Position numbers and translations under genes: made by a program. Shown in pieces: positions 51,970 to 61,078 of a stretch of DNA of 64,000 nucleotides; within the stretch, counting starts at the first letter, position 1; every line of letters starts with the position of its first letter. The notes below the pieces were generated by a model. It saw only the letters and a program-made list of their open reading frames with translations, was not told the DNA's origin and did not search any database. This DNA is from Umezawaea endophytica (GTDB taxonomy: Bacteria; Actinomycetota; Actinomycetes; Mycobacteriales; Pseudonocardiaceae). Where the stretch lies: positions 1-64,000 of the forward strand of contig NZ_JANYMP010000042.1 of the NCBI RefSeq assembly GCF_025061645.1, in the 5' to 3' direction.

Positions 51970-52722
51970 TTGGACAGCAAGACGATCGCGGTCGCACTGG
52001 TAGCGGCGGCCGGATTCCTGCTCGGCACGGCCACGACGGCGGTCGCCGAACCGGACATCGCCAGGACCACCGCCGAGGTGTCGGCGAGCCCGGACGTCAC
52101 GCGCGGCCCGTGCGCCTACACCAAGACGCCGGACGAGCCCGCCGCACGACCCGTGCGCCTGCCCAGGGATCCCCGGCACACCCCGGACCGCGGCACGGTC
52201 GACGTCCTGCTGAAGACCAACCAGGGCCCGATCCCGCTGACCCTGGACCGCGCGCAGGCGCCGTGCACGGTGCAGAGCTTCCTGCACCTCGCCGAGCACC
52301 GCTTCTACGACGTCACCACGTGCCACCGGCTGACGACGTACCCGACCCTGAAGGTCCTCCAGTGCGGTGACCCGAGCGGCACCGGCGAGGGCGGTCCGGG
52401 CTACCGGTACAAGGACGAGCTGCCGACCACGCTCCCGCCCGCGCCGAACGACCCGACCGGTGAGCGCCGGATCTACCCGCGCGGCACCCTCGCGATGGCC
52501 AACGCCGGCCCGGACACCAACGGCAGCCAGTTCTTCCTCGTCACCTCGGACTCGGTGCTGCGCCCCAACTACACCGTCTTCGGCACCATCGGCGAGGACG
52601 GCCTGAAGACGCTCGACAAGGTCGCGGCGGCCGGTGTCGCGCCGACCCCGGAGGCGCCCGCCCCGGTCGACGGCGCGCCGAAGCTCAAGGTCGACATCCG
52701 GCGGGCCACCGTCAACTGTTGA
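51970..52722 (+). CDS. Secreted cyclophilin-type peptidyl-prolyl isomerase
   Basis: 250 aa, TTG start at 51970 with AGGGAGAA 7 nt upstream; the longer upstream frame lacks a signal peptide. Signal segment VALVAAAGFLLGTATTAVA, then a cyclophilin domain (about 75-250) with TNQGPIPLTLDRAQAPCTVQ-type start, FYDVTTCHRL and NTNGSQFFLVT-like active-site segment (NGSQFFLV). Three or more cysteines suggest a disulfide. It catalyses proline isomerisation outside the membrane. Confidence 0.9.
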   Translation: MDSKTIAVALVAAAGFLLGTATTAVAEPDIARTTAEVSASPDVTRGPCAYTKTPDEPAARPVRLPRDPRHTPDRGTVDVLLKTNQGPIPLTLDRAQAPCTVQSFLHLAEHRFYDVTTCHRLTTYPTLKVLQCGDPSGTGEGGPGYRYKDELPTTLPPAPNDPTGERRIYPRGTLAMANAGPDTNGSQFFLVTSDSVLRPNYTVFGTIGEDGLKTLDKVAAAGVAPTPEAPAPVDGAPKLKVDIRRATVNC

Positions 52723-52740
52723 CGTCCGCGAGCGCTTCCC

Positions 52741-52776
52741 GAAGAGGCCATCCAGCGTTCATCGTGAACGCTCTTC
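52741..52776 (+). terminator. Hairpin downstream of the cyclophilin gene
   Basis: AGCGTTCA-TCG-TGAACGCT (52754-52772), extended by GAAG/CTTC with an internal bulge, lies 19 bp after the cyclophilin stop and upstream of the phospholipase gene. Confidence 0.5.
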
Positions 52777-52829
52777 ATGGTCCCTACGCTACGCAGCCGT
52801 ACGAACACGTCCAGTGCGAGGAGTTCCGG

Positions 52830-53828
52830 ATGAAGCGCTTCCTGGCCGCCGTGGCCACGACGGCCCTGATGATCACGGTGGTGCCGTCGGCGCAGGCGAC
52901 GCCGACGGCCACCGGCACGACGGCCGTCGGACTGCACAACAGCTACACGCAGGAGACCGCGCCCTGGCTGGTCGACGTGCTCGACCGGAATCCGGGCATG
53001 ATCGAGATCGACGTGTGGACGAACTTCTTCTTCACCAACGACTTCCAGGTCGGCCACGACCCCGGCAACGCCAACAACTGCTCCAACGCCACGACCTACG
53101 AGGGCCTGCGCTCCGGCAACCGCAACCAGAACCTCGCGGGCTGCCTGCGCAACATCAGGCTGTGGCACGACCGCAACCCGAACCACGCGCCGATGGTCGT
53201 CAAGGTCGAGATGAAGAACGGCTTCGACGGGCGCGCGGGCTTCGGGGTGCCGCAGTTCGACACGCTGCTGGCCAACACGATCGGCGCGGCCAACATCTTC
53301 TCCCCCGCGGCGCTCAAGGGCGGTCACCCCGACCTCGACACGGCGGTGCAGGCGAGCGGCTGGCCGTCGCGATCGGCGTTGACGGGCAAGTTCGTCGTGA
53401 TCGTGGAGAACGGGACGTTCGAGCTGGGCAACCCGTTCGACAACTACGACACGGACCTCGAGGTCACCGACCGGCTGATCGCGGCGAACTCCAGCGGCGC
53501 GCTCGCCTCGGCGCTGTCGTTCCCGGCGATCAACGGCGCCTCGGCGACCGACCCGCGCACCGGTGACCGCGGTGGCGCGCGCAAGCCGTGGATGGTCGCG
53601 TTCGACGGGAGCGCCACGTCCTACGCGGGCTTCGGCGGCGCGCCCTACCTGGGCGGCAAGTACCTGGTGGTCATGACGGACGCGCACAACGTGGCACCCG
53701 CCATCGACAGCCGCAACCCCGCCGCGGCCGACGCGCAGGCGAGGGTCCGGCAACTGGGCGCGATCGGCGCGACGATCGTGTCCAGCGACTGGACGAGCGC
53801 CGAGATCCTCTCCTACACCGCGAGCTAG
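52830..53828 (+). CDS. Secreted calcium-dependent PI-PLC-type phospholipase C
   Basis: 332 aa from ATG 52830 (AGGAG upstream). Signal peptide to about residue 25 (PSAQA). The catalytic pattern of Ca-dependent phosphoinositide phospholipase C is visible: GLHNSYTQE (first His), IEIDVW (metal ligands), QVGHDPGNANNC (second His). The rest of the TIM barrel includes VVKVEMKNGF and VMTDAHNV. It would cleave phosphatidylinositol outside the cell, for example in host or fungal membranes. Confidence 0.85.
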   Translation: MKRFLAAVATTALMITVVPSAQATPTATGTTAVGLHNSYTQETAPWLVDVLDRNPGMIEIDVWTNFFFTNDFQVGHDPGNANNCSNATTYEGLRSGNRNQNLAGCLRNIRLWHDRNPNHAPMVVKVEMKNGFDGRAGFGVPQFDTLLANTIGAANIFSPAALKGGHPDLDTAVQASGWPSRSALTGKFVVIVENGTFELGNPFDNYDTDLEVTDRLIAANSSGALASALSFPAINGASATDPRTGDRGGARKPWMVAFDGSATSYAGFGGAPYLGGKYLVVMTDAHNVAPAIDSRNPAAADAQARVRQLGAIGATIVSSDWTSAEILSYTAS

Positions 53829-53842
53829 CCGAACACGACGAA

Positions 53843-53875
53843 GGGGGCTTCCGTCCACATCGGACGGAAGCCCCC
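53843..53875. terminator. Bidirectional hairpin terminator
   Basis: GGGGGCTTCCGTCC / GGACGGAAGCCCCC, 14 bp, 5-nt loop, followed by TTT on the + strand, between convergent genes. Confidence 0.88.
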
Positions 53876-53885
53876 CTTTCGCTTC

Positions 53886-55916
53886 CTACCTGGTCTTCGC
53901 GACCAGCGTCAGCACGTCGTACTTCGCGACCGACTCGCCCTTCTGGTTCACCAGGTCCGCGTCCCAGCGCACCTCGCCGTAGTCCTTGTCCTCGCGCGGC
54001 GTGATCTGCTTGGCCGTCAGGGTCACGGTCAGCTCGTCGCCGGGGAACGTCGGCGTGAGGAACCGCAGGTTGTCCAGGCCGTAGTTGGCCAGCACCGGAC
54101 CGGGTTCCGGCGAGACGAACAGGCCCGCCGCGAACGACACCACGAGGTACCCGTGCGCGACCCGGCCGCCGAAGAACGGGTTCGCCCTGGCCGCCTCCTC
54201 GTCCATGTGCGCGTAGAACGTGTCGCCGGTGAACTCGGCGAAGTGCTCCACGTCCTCCAGCGACACCGTGCGCGGACCCGCCACGACGCTGTCGCCGACC
54301 TTCAGCTCCGCCAGGCTCTTGCGGAACGGGTGCTCGTCGGAGTCCGTGCGCGGCGCGCCCGGCACCCAGCGGCCGGTGACCGCCGCCAGCACCTTCGGGC
54401 TGCCCTGCACGGCCGTGCGCTGCATGTGGTGCAGCACGGCCCGCATGCCGCCCATCTCCTCGCCGCCACCGGCGCGGCCGGGGCCGCCGTGGACCAGCGC
54501 GGGCAGCGGCGAGCCGTGCCCGGTGGACTCCTTGGCGTCGTCGCGGTCCAGCACGAGCATGCGGCCGTGCCACGCGCCCGCGCCGAGCACGACCTCGCGG
54601 GCGAAGTCGGTGTCGGCCGTGACGACCGAGCCGACCAGGCTGCCCTGGCCGCGCGCGGCGAGCCGGACCACGTGCTCGGTGTCGGTGTACGGCATGAGGG
54701 TGCTGACCGGGCCGAAGGCCTCGACCTCGTGCGGCTGGGCCAGTTCCGGGTCGTCGGCGCGCAGCAGCACGGGCGAGAGGAACGCGCCGCGCTCGGCGTC
54801 GGCGTCCACGACCTCGACGCGCTCCGGGTCGCCGAACACGATCCGCGAGGCCTCCAGCAGCCCCTTGAGCGACCGCCGGACCTCCTCGCGCTGCTCCAGG
54901 CCCGCCAGCGCGCCCATTCGCACGTCCGGGTTGGCCGGGTTGCCCACGACGACCTTGCCGAGCCGCGCGGACACGGCCTCCGACACCTCGTCGATCAGCG
55001 ACGCGGGCACGAACGCGCGGCGGATCGCGGTGCACTTCTGGCCCGCCTTGGCGGTCATCTCGGTCACGAGCTGCTTGACGAACAGGTCGAACTCCGGCGT
55101 GCCGGACACCGCGTCCGGGCCGAGGATCGAGCAGTTGAGCGAGTCGGCCTCGGCGTTGAACCGGACGCTGGAGCGCACGACGGCCTGGTGCGTGCGCAGG
55201 TGCTGCGCGGTGGACGCGGAGCCGGTGAAGCCGACGAGGTCCTGCTCGGTCAGGTGGTCGAGCAGGTCGCCCGCACTGCCGGACACGAGTTGCAGCGACC
55301 CCTCGGGCAGGAGCCCTGAGCCGATCATCAGCTCGACGAGCTTCTCCGTCAGGTACGCGGTCTGGGAGGCGGGCTTCACCAGGCTGGGCACGCCCGCGAG
55401 GAACGCGGGGGCGAACTTCTCCAGCGGGCCCCACATCGGGAAGTTGAAGGCGTTGATCTGCACGGCGACACCGCGCAGCGGCGTGGCGATGTGCTGGCCG
55501 AGGAACGTGCCGCCGCGGCCGAGCGGCTCCACCGCGCCGTCGACGTAGACCGTGTCGTTCGGCAGTTCCCGCTTGGCCTTGCTGGCGTAGCCGAGGAGCA
55601 CGCCGATGCCGCCGTCGACGTCGATCATCGAGTCGTTCTTGGTCGCGCCGGTGCGCGCGGACAGCGCGTACAGCTCGTCGCGGTGTTCGCGCAGGGTCGA
55701 GCCGAGCGCCTTGAGCAGCGCGGCCCGCTGGTGGAACGTCAGCTCGCGCAGCGCGGGGCCGCCGACCTCGCGGCCGTGCCGCAGCGCAGCGGCCATGTCG
55801 ATGCCCGCGGAGGAGATCCGGGCGATCTCCTCCCCCGTCACGGCGTCGTGCAGGGGTGCGCCCTCGGCTGTCGGCACGTGCCAGTGACCGGAGACGTAAC
55901 TGCGCAGCAGAGCCAT
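53886..55916 (-). CDS. paaZ: PaaZ bifunctional oxepin-CoA hydrolase / semialdehyde dehydrogenase
   Basis: 676 aa from ATG 55916 with GGAGG upstream. The N-terminal aldehyde dehydrogenase domain (about 1-520) shows GFTGSAST and the catalytic Cys in GQKCTAIRR. The C-terminal MaoC-like hot-dog hydratase (about 530-676) shows FAEFTGDTFYAHMDEEAA. In phenylacetate degradation it opens the oxepin-CoA ring and oxidises the aldehyde. No other paa gene is in the window, so it stands alone or belongs to a scattered pathway. A 20-bp dyad upstream resembles TetR/PaaR-type sites. Confidence 0.93.
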   Translation of the reverse strand: MALLRSYVSGHWHVPTAEGAPLHDAVTGEEIARISSAGIDMAAALRHGREVGGPALRELTFHQRAALLKALGSTLREHRDELYALSARTGATKNDSMIDVDGGIGVLLGYASKAKRELPNDTVYVDGAVEPLGRGGTFLGQHIATPLRGVAVQINAFNFPMWGPLEKFAPAFLAGVPSLVKPASQTAYLTEKLVELMIGSGLLPEGSLQLVSGSAGDLLDHLTEQDLVGFTGSASTAQHLRTHQAVVRSSVRFNAEADSLNCSILGPDAVSGTPEFDLFVKQLVTEMTAKAGQKCTAIRRAFVPASLIDEVSEAVSARLGKVVVGNPANPDVRMGALAGLEQREEVRRSLKGLLEASRIVFGDPERVEVVDADAERGAFLSPVLLRADDPELAQPHEVEAFGPVSTLMPYTDTEHVVRLAARGQGSLVGSVVTADTDFAREVVLGAGAWHGRMLVLDRDDAKESTGHGSPLPALVHGGPGRAGGGEEMGGMRAVLHHMQRTAVQGSPKVLAAVTGRWVPGAPRTDSDEHPFRKSLAELKVGDSVVAGPRTVSLEDVEHFAEFTGDTFYAHMDEEAARANPFFGGRVAHGYLVVSFAAGLFVSPEPGPVLANYGLDNLRFLTPTFPGDELTVTLTAKQITPREDKDYGEVRWDADLVNQKGESVAKYDVLTLVAKTR

Positions 55917-55946
55917 CGGGGTCGTCCTCCAAGGTCCGGGGTGATC

Positions 55947-55966
55947 TACCGACCGTTCGTTCAGTA
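55947..55966. promoter_or_regulatory. Candidate TetR/PaaR-type operator upstream of paaZ
   Basis: TACCGACCG-TT-CGTTCAGTA is an imperfect dyad (7 of 9 positions match) 30 bp upstream of the paaZ start. ACCGACCGTTCGG-like sequences are known sites of TetR-family regulators of acyl-CoA and phenylacetate catabolism. Assignment is by resemblance. Confidence 0.5.
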
Positions 55967-56197
55967 AAGCAGGCGGGTCGCGCCCTCGTCTGCACACTAT
56001 CGGGGAATGGTTCCGTTCGGTCCGCACTGAAGCGATCAATGGAGCCGATCATTCTTTCATCGTGACTTGAACAAAGACGTCGAGTAACGTCCCGTTGACA
56101 CCAGGTGGTTCGGACCATTTACCACTGATCCCCCCTGACGTTTCGCCGATCAGTGGTTCGACGCCGAACCGCCGCCCTGCCTGAAAGGTGATCTGCG

Positions 56198-57460
56198 ATG
56201 TCGACACGAGGGCCTCTTCGGCGTGCCCGAGCAGCCGGAATGCTGGGTGCAGCCCTGCTGATGACGCTGGGCGCGATCTCCGTGTCCACCCCGGCCAGCA
56301 GCGCACCCGCCGCCTCCGCACAGGACGTCGGCGCGATGGCGACCACGTTCGCGGACGAGTTCAACGGTCCCGCGGGCGGCGGGGTGGACGGCAGCAAGTG
56401 GCAGTTGGAGACGGGTGACAACGTCAACAACCACGAGCGCCAGATGTACACGAACAGCCGCAGCAACGCGGCGACCGACGGCGCGGGCAACCTCGTCATC
56501 ACCGCCCGCAGGGAGAACCCGGCCAACTACAACTGCTGGTACGGGCGCTGCGAGTACACCTCCGCGCGGCTGAACACGGCGGGCAAGTTCACCCAGACCT
56601 ACGGCCACTACGAGACGCGGATGAAGCTGCCGCGCGGCCAGGGCATGTGGCCCGCGTTCTGGATGCTGGGCGCCGACATCAACACCGGCAACCCGTGGCC
56701 GGGCAGCGGCGAGATCGACATCATGGAGAACGTCGGCTTCGAGCCCAACACCGTCCACGGCACGCTGCACGGGCCCGGCTACTCGGGTTCCGGCGGCATC
56801 GGCGCGGGCTACAACGGGCCGAACTTCTCCGACGGCTTCCACACGTTCGCGATCGACTGGGCCCCGAACTCCATCCGCTGGTCGGTCGACGGCAACGTCT
56901 ACCAGACCCGCACGCCCGCCGACCTCGGCGGCAGGCAGTGGGTGTTCAACAAGCCCTTCTTCATCATCATGAACCTGGCGGTCGGCGGCTACTGGCCCGG
57001 CGACCCCGACGGCAACACGCAGTTCCCGCAGCAGTTGCTCGTCGACTACGTCCGCGTGACCACGTCGGACAGCCCGCAACCCGGCGGCGGCCAGATCATC
57101 GGCCTCGCGGGCAAGTGCCTGGACGTCGCGGGCGCGAACAGCGCCAACGGCACGCCGATCCAGATCGTCGGCTGCAACGGCAACGCCGCGCAGAACTGGA
57201 GCCGTCCCGGTGACGGCACCATCCGCGCGCTGGGCAAGTGCCTGGACGCCGCCGCGGCCGGGACCGCAAACGGGACGCTGGTGCAGTTGTACGACTGCAA
57301 CGGCACCGGAGCCCAGCAGTGGGCGGTCAGCGGGGCGCGCGACATCGTGAACATCCCGGCGAACAAGTGCCTGGACGTGATCGGGAACAACTCCGGGGAC
57401 GGCACTCGCACGCACCTGTGGGAGTGCACCGGGGCCGCGAACCAGAAGTGGACCGTCTGA
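56198..57460 (+). CDS. Secreted GH16 endo-beta-1,3-glucanase with ricin-type lectin domain
   Basis: 420 aa. Signal peptide to about residue 42; GH16 domain (about 48-290) with catalytic ExDxxE in GEIDIMEN: Glu172, Asp174, Glu177. A ricin B-type beta-trefoil (about 297-420) has three QxW motifs (QNW, QQW, QKW) and repeated GKCLDV/NKCLDV. It likely hydrolyses beta-1,3-glucan such as laminarin or fungal wall. With the GH87 enzymes it suggests a fungal-wall-degrading lifestyle. Confidence 0.95.
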   Translation: MSTRGPLRRARAAGMLGAALLMTLGAISVSTPASSAPAASAQDVGAMATTFADEFNGPAGGGVDGSKWQLETGDNVNNHERQMYTNSRSNAATDGAGNLVITARRENPANYNCWYGRCEYTSARLNTAGKFTQTYGHYETRMKLPRGQGMWPAFWMLGADINTGNPWPGSGEIDIMENVGFEPNTVHGTLHGPGYSGSGGIGAGYNGPNFSDGFHTFAIDWAPNSIRWSVDGNVYQTRTPADLGGRQWVFNKPFFIIMNLAVGGYWPGDPDGNTQFPQQLLVDYVRVTTSDSPQPGGGQIIGLAGKCLDVAGANSANGTPIQIVGCNGNAAQNWSRPGDGTIRALGKCLDAAAAGTANGTLVQLYDCNGTGAQQWAVSGARDIVNIPANKCLDVIGNNSGDGTRTHLWECTGAANQKWTV

Positions 57461-57481
57461 CCTTCTCGACCTGAACCGACC

Positions 57482-57522
57482 GAAGAACCGCCTGTGTCCT
57501 GTGTGGACACGGGCGGTTCTTC
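57482..57522 (+). terminator. Terminator of the GH16 gene
   Basis: GAAGAACCGCC/GGCGGTTCTTC and GTGTCC/GGACAC form a near-perfect 18-bp stem with one mismatched pair and a 5-nt loop, 21 bp after the stop codon. Confidence 0.85.
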
Positions 57523-57780
57523 GCCGTCCGGGCCGTTTTCACCGGAAACCGCTTGCCATGGGAGACGATCGGTCCACCACCACGACTTCCCCCGCCCGAA
57601 CCTGCCGAGATAATCGCTGGTCAGGCGACCGGGCACGGATTCCGCTTCCCGACAATCGGCCGATCGGCTACTCGCTGTCCGACCGTTTTACCGAAGCGGC
57701 GAATGCAACCCGGATCGTCTCATAGGCGTCTAGGTCTTCAGGTCGAGTCCGACCGCGACTCATCAGTTGGGGGATTCCCG
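57523..57780. other. Intergenic region upstream of the MacA-like operon
   Basis: With the terminator just before it, the gene-free stretch from 57461 is 320 bp. It should contain the operon promoter; I see no convincing -35/-10 pair, repeat or RNA gene. Confidence 0.5.
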
Positions 57781-58785
57781 GTGTTGAAGCAAGTCCTCGT
57801 CCGCCTAGGCGGGCTGGCCGTCGTGGTCGTCACCGCGACCGCGTGCGGTTCGTCAGGTGAGGCCCAGACGAATCCGGACCTCGCGCCGAGGGGCACGGCG
57901 ATGACCACGGCCAAGCCCACCAGGCAGGACCTCACCAACAAGGTGAGCCTCACCGGCAAGGTGACGATGAACCCGGTGTTCGGCCTCGTCGCGCCGGTCG
58001 CCGGGCAGGTGCGGTTCATGGACGTGAAGGAACCCGCCAGCACGCCCACCGTCGCCACCAGGGTCGGCTCGGTGTGGGCCGACGGGGTGCCCAACTGGTT
58101 CGAGGTGCCCGCGGGCGCCACGTTCGCCGGGAGGCTGGTGGACGACAAGTCCACGGTGACCGGCGGGATGCCGGTCGCGTCGGCGAAGCTCGCGGGCTAC
58201 GCCATCGCCGCGGACATCGACAGCGCGCAGGCGTACAAGATCGCGGACGGGTCCGCGTCGGTGCAGGCGCAGATCAAGAACGGGCCTGGGCCGTTCCCGT
58301 GCACGCTGCTCGGCACGATCGCCGCGCTGCCCGCGGGCACCGTGCCCGCACCCACCCCCACGGAGAACAAGGAAGAGGACAAGGACAAGCCCACCGACAC
58401 GCAGCAGCAACAGCAACAACAACAGCCCGACACCGGCGGCCAGAAGTCGGAGTCCACCGGCCTGCGCCTGGTCTGCACCGCGCCCGCGGACGTGAAGCTC
58501 ATCAACGGCGCCGCGGCGACGCTGGAGGTCGTCACGCAGACGTCCGCCAACGCGCTCGTGGTGCCGGTCGAGGCCGTCGCGGGCGGCCAGGGCAACGGCA
58601 AGGTCGAGATCGTCAAGCCCGACGGCTCCAAGGTGATCGCCGACGTGGTGCTCGGCCTGACCAACGGCAAGGTCGTCGAGATCAAGTCCGGCCTCACCGG
58701 CGACGAGACCCTGAGCATGCCGGGCCCGAACCTGCCCGCGGCGCCGCAGCAGCAGGACGGCAACAACCCCAAGCCGGGGTCGTGA
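57781..58785 (+). CDS. MacA/HlyD-like periplasmic adaptor lipoprotein
   Basis: 334 aa, GTG at 57781 (TTG at the next codon possible), GGGGG upstream. Lipobox TATAC at the end of the signal. Parts: an N-terminal beta domain (PTRQDLTNKVSLTGKVTMNP), a lipoyl-like segment, an Asp/Glu/Lys plus Gln8 insert near residues 195-220, and a C-terminal barrel with ALVVPVEAVAGGQGNGKVEIVKPDG typical of adaptor proteins. It is coupled to the ATPase gene by TGATG overlap. Role: link a MacB-like transporter to export of a peptide or antibiotic. Confidence 0.82.
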   Translation: MLKQVLVRLGGLAVVVVTATACGSSGEAQTNPDLAPRGTAMTTAKPTRQDLTNKVSLTGKVTMNPVFGLVAPVAGQVRFMDVKEPASTPTVATRVGSVWADGVPNWFEVPAGATFAGRLVDDKSTVTGGMPVASAKLAGYAIAADIDSAQAYKIADGSASVQAQIKNGPGPFPCTLLGTIAALPAGTVPAPTPTENKEEDKDKPTDTQQQQQQQQPDTGGQKSESTGLRLVCTAPADVKLINGAAATLEVVTQTSANALVVPVEAVAGGQGNGKVEIVKPDGSKVIADVVLGLTNGKVVEIKSGLTGDETLSMPGPNLPAAPQQQDGNNPKPGS

Positions 58786-59483
58786 TGACGCCGCTGATCA
58801 GCATCACCGGTCTCACCAAGACCTTGAAGGGCCAGGGCGAGCCCCGCACGATCCTCGCGGGCGCGGACCTGACCCTGCACAGCGGCGAGAGCATCGCCAT
58901 CCTCGGCCGTTCCGGCTCAGGCAAGAGCACCCTGCTCAGCCTCATCGGCCTGTTCGACCGGGCCGACGGCGGCCAGTACCTGTTGAACGGCAACGACATC
59001 ACCCGCATCCCCGAACGCAAGGCAGCCGCACTGCGCAGCGAGGAGTTCGGGTTCGTGTTCCAGCGCTTCTTCCTGCTCAAGCACCTGAGCGCCGTGCAGA
59101 ACGTCTCCATGGCACTGGTCAACGGCCAGGGCTGGCTACCGCGCCGCAAGCGCAAGGCGAAGGCCATGGAGGCACTGGAACGAGTCGGCATCGGCCACCT
59201 CGCCAAGCACAAACCACCCCGCCTCTCCGGCGGCGAGCAGCAACGCGTGGCCATCGCCCGCGCACTCGTGCGCGACCCGAAGATCCTGCTGGCCGACGAA
59301 CCGACCGGCGCCCTGGACACCGAAACGGGCAACCTGGTCGTGGAAGCACTGCGCTCGGCAACCGACCGCGGCTGCGGCCTCATCCTCGTCACCCACGACC
59401 ACGACCACGCCGCCAAGATGGGCAAGGTCATGCAACTGACCAACGGCGTCTTCGAGAACTCGAACCAGCGGGTGGTCGTGTGA
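58785..59483 (+). CDS. ABC transporter ATP-binding protein (MacB/LolD type)
   Basis: 232 aa. Motifs: Walker A GRSGSGKST, Q-loop FVFQRFFLLKHLSA, signature LSGGEQQR, Walker B ILLADEPTGALD, and the switch His (LVTHDHDHA). The start overlaps the adaptor stop by 1 bp and the stop overlaps the permease start by 4 bp, so the three genes form one translationally coupled unit. Confidence 0.93.
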   Translation: MTPLISITGLTKTLKGQGEPRTILAGADLTLHSGESIAILGRSGSGKSTLLSLIGLFDRADGGQYLLNGNDITRIPERKAAALRSEEFGFVFQRFFLLKHLSAVQNVSMALVNGQGWLPRRKRKAKAMEALERVGIGHLAKHKPPRLSGGEQQRVAIARALVRDPKILLADEPTGALDTETGNLVVEALRSATDRGCGLILVTHDHDHAAKMGKVMQLTNGVFENSNQRVVV

Positions 59484-60799
59484 TCCGCCTGTCCGGCCGT
59501 TTCCGGTCGTCCCTGATCATCGGCGGCCAGGGCATCCGAGCCCGCAAGATGCGCACGTTCCTCTCCATGATCAGCCTGTTCCTGGGCGTACTGGCCGTGG
59601 TCACCGTCCAAGCGGGTTCCGTGATCGCCCAACGAGCCCTGCTGTCCGACATAGAGATCAGCCAGGGCAAGGACGGCACCCTCCAGATGTACCTGCCGTC
59701 CAACCCCCAGGCAGTCCCGATCACGATGGACCTGATCCAGGGCCGCGAGGACGTAGCAGGCGTCACCACAGGCAAAGCCATCATCGGCGAGCCGGGCGTC
59801 AAACCCATCAACGAGGGCGGCGGCCCCCTGGACGGCAACGGCGGCGCCTACCGCGGCCCCATGATGACCTGCGACGCCAGCGGCCAATGCCGAGAACTCG
59901 AAGACCCCAACGAAGGCGCCCCTTCAGGCCAGGCCATCGAACTCAGCATGAAGGCGGTAACAGGAGACATCCTCCAATTCCGCCCCTTCCGCCTAGAATC
60001 AGGCGATTGGTTGGACTCCAGCAGCACCCCGTCCCTCTCCCCCAGGATCGTCCTCAACACCAAAGCAGCGGAAGGCTTCGCCAAGTACAAGATCCCAGCA
60101 GAAATGCGAGTGGAAGGCGCCCTGGCCAACACCACCCCCCGCATCATCGGCGTAGTGAACGACGGTAGCTGGGGCCCAGCGGCCTACATCCGCTCGGACG
60201 AACTGCTCAACTGGATGCCAGTGGACAGCCTCAGCGACCCACGCTACGGCGGAAGCATGGAACTCATGCTCGCCCCGTCCACCACAGCAGACCTGCAACA
60301 AACCCTGAAGAGCAGACTCACAGCAGCAGGCATGAACCCGGACGAACTACACGTGCGCACCATCAACTCCCTCAAAGAGATGCAGTCCCAGCTCTCCTTG
60401 ATGCGCTGGATCTTCCTGGGCATGGCAGCACTGGTACTGCTGATCGGCGTAGCAGGCATCCTCAACGTGGGCCTGGCAACAGTAGGCGAACGCATCGAAG
60501 AATTCGCCCTACGACGAGCAGTAGGAACCCCCCGCCTACTACTGGCAGGAATAGTCCTGGCAGAAACACTGCTAACAGGCCTACTGACAGCAGCAGCAGC
60601 AATCGGCTTCGGCGCAGCAGCACTAAAAGCAGTAAGCATGGTACTGGGCTCCAGAGAACCCTTCCTACAAAACGTAGCCTTCCCCTGGGAAGCAGGCGTA
60701 GCAGGCGTGCTGGCAGGCCTAATAGCAGGCATCCTAGGCGGCCTAATCCCAGCAATCAGAGCAGCAAGAATCCCCATCGCCACAGTAATGCGCGCCTAA
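59480..60799 (+). CDS. ABC transporter permease (MacB/FtsX type)
   Basis: 439 aa, GTG overlapping the ATPase stop. One N-terminal helix, a large extracytoplasmic MacB-periplasmic-core-like domain (about 45-290), and three C-terminal helices with the FtsX motif (LRRAVGTPRLLLAGIVLAE). Codon use changes strongly along the gene: the last 300 codons prefer A-ending codons (GCA, GTA, CTA), unlike most of the window. It ends 71 bp before palindromic element copy B. Confidence 0.92.
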   Translation: MIRLSGRFRSSLIIGGQGIRARKMRTFLSMISLFLGVLAVVTVQAGSVIAQRALLSDIEISQGKDGTLQMYLPSNPQAVPITMDLIQGREDVAGVTTGKAIIGEPGVKPINEGGGPLDGNGGAYRGPMMTCDASGQCRELEDPNEGAPSGQAIELSMKAVTGDILQFRPFRLESGDWLDSSSTPSLSPRIVLNTKAAEGFAKYKIPAEMRVEGALANTTPRIIGVVNDGSWGPAAYIRSDELLNWMPVDSLSDPRYGGSMELMLAPSTTADLQQTLKSRLTAAGMNPDELHVRTINSLKEMQSQLSLMRWIFLGMAALVLLIGVAGILNVGLATVGERIEEFALRRAVGTPRLLLAGIVLAETLLTGLLTAAAAIGFGAAALKAVSMVLGSREPFLQNVAFPWEAGVAGVLAGLIAGILGGLIPAIRAARIPIATVMRA

Positions 60800-60870
60800 C
60801 CAGCACCCCACCCACTCACCCACCCAAATCCCCAACCCACTACGGGACCGGCAGACACGGCCCTAAAACC

Positions 60871-60989
60871 GTGGCCGATTTTACTTGGGGGATTCGACCC
60901 TTAAACTTGCGCCGGGCGGCAGCTTCACCTTCTGCCCTTTAGTGCCCGGCGAAGGGTCGAATCTAGGGGCCCCAAGTCAAATCGGCCAC
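60871..60989. repeat. 119-bp palindromic element, copy B
   Basis: Same orientation, length and design as copy A (34143-34261). Outer 20-bp stem arms (60871-60890, 60970-60989), the AAACTTG bulge (60903-60909), the CTTCACCT loop (60923-60930) and the TAGGGG bulge (60964-60969) are identical to copy A. The middle stem differs at four pairs and each is compensated. It lies after the MacB-type permease in a convergent intergenic spacer. Confidence 0.85.
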
Positions 60990-60990
60990 A

Positions 60991-61078
60991 CCACGCTGGA
61001 ACGCGACTCACAACCGCCGACCACCCTGGAACCCGCAGCCACCCCCACCCAACCACGCTGGAACCCGCAGCCACCCTC
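60991..61078. repeat. Short tandem repeat, about 31-bp unit, three copies
   Basis: CCACGCTGGAAC / CCACCCTGGAACCCGCAGCC / CCACGCTGGAACCCGCAGCC units start at 60991, 61021 and 61053. A single CCACGCTGGA also follows palindromic copy A, so this flank is shared. Confidence 0.7.
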
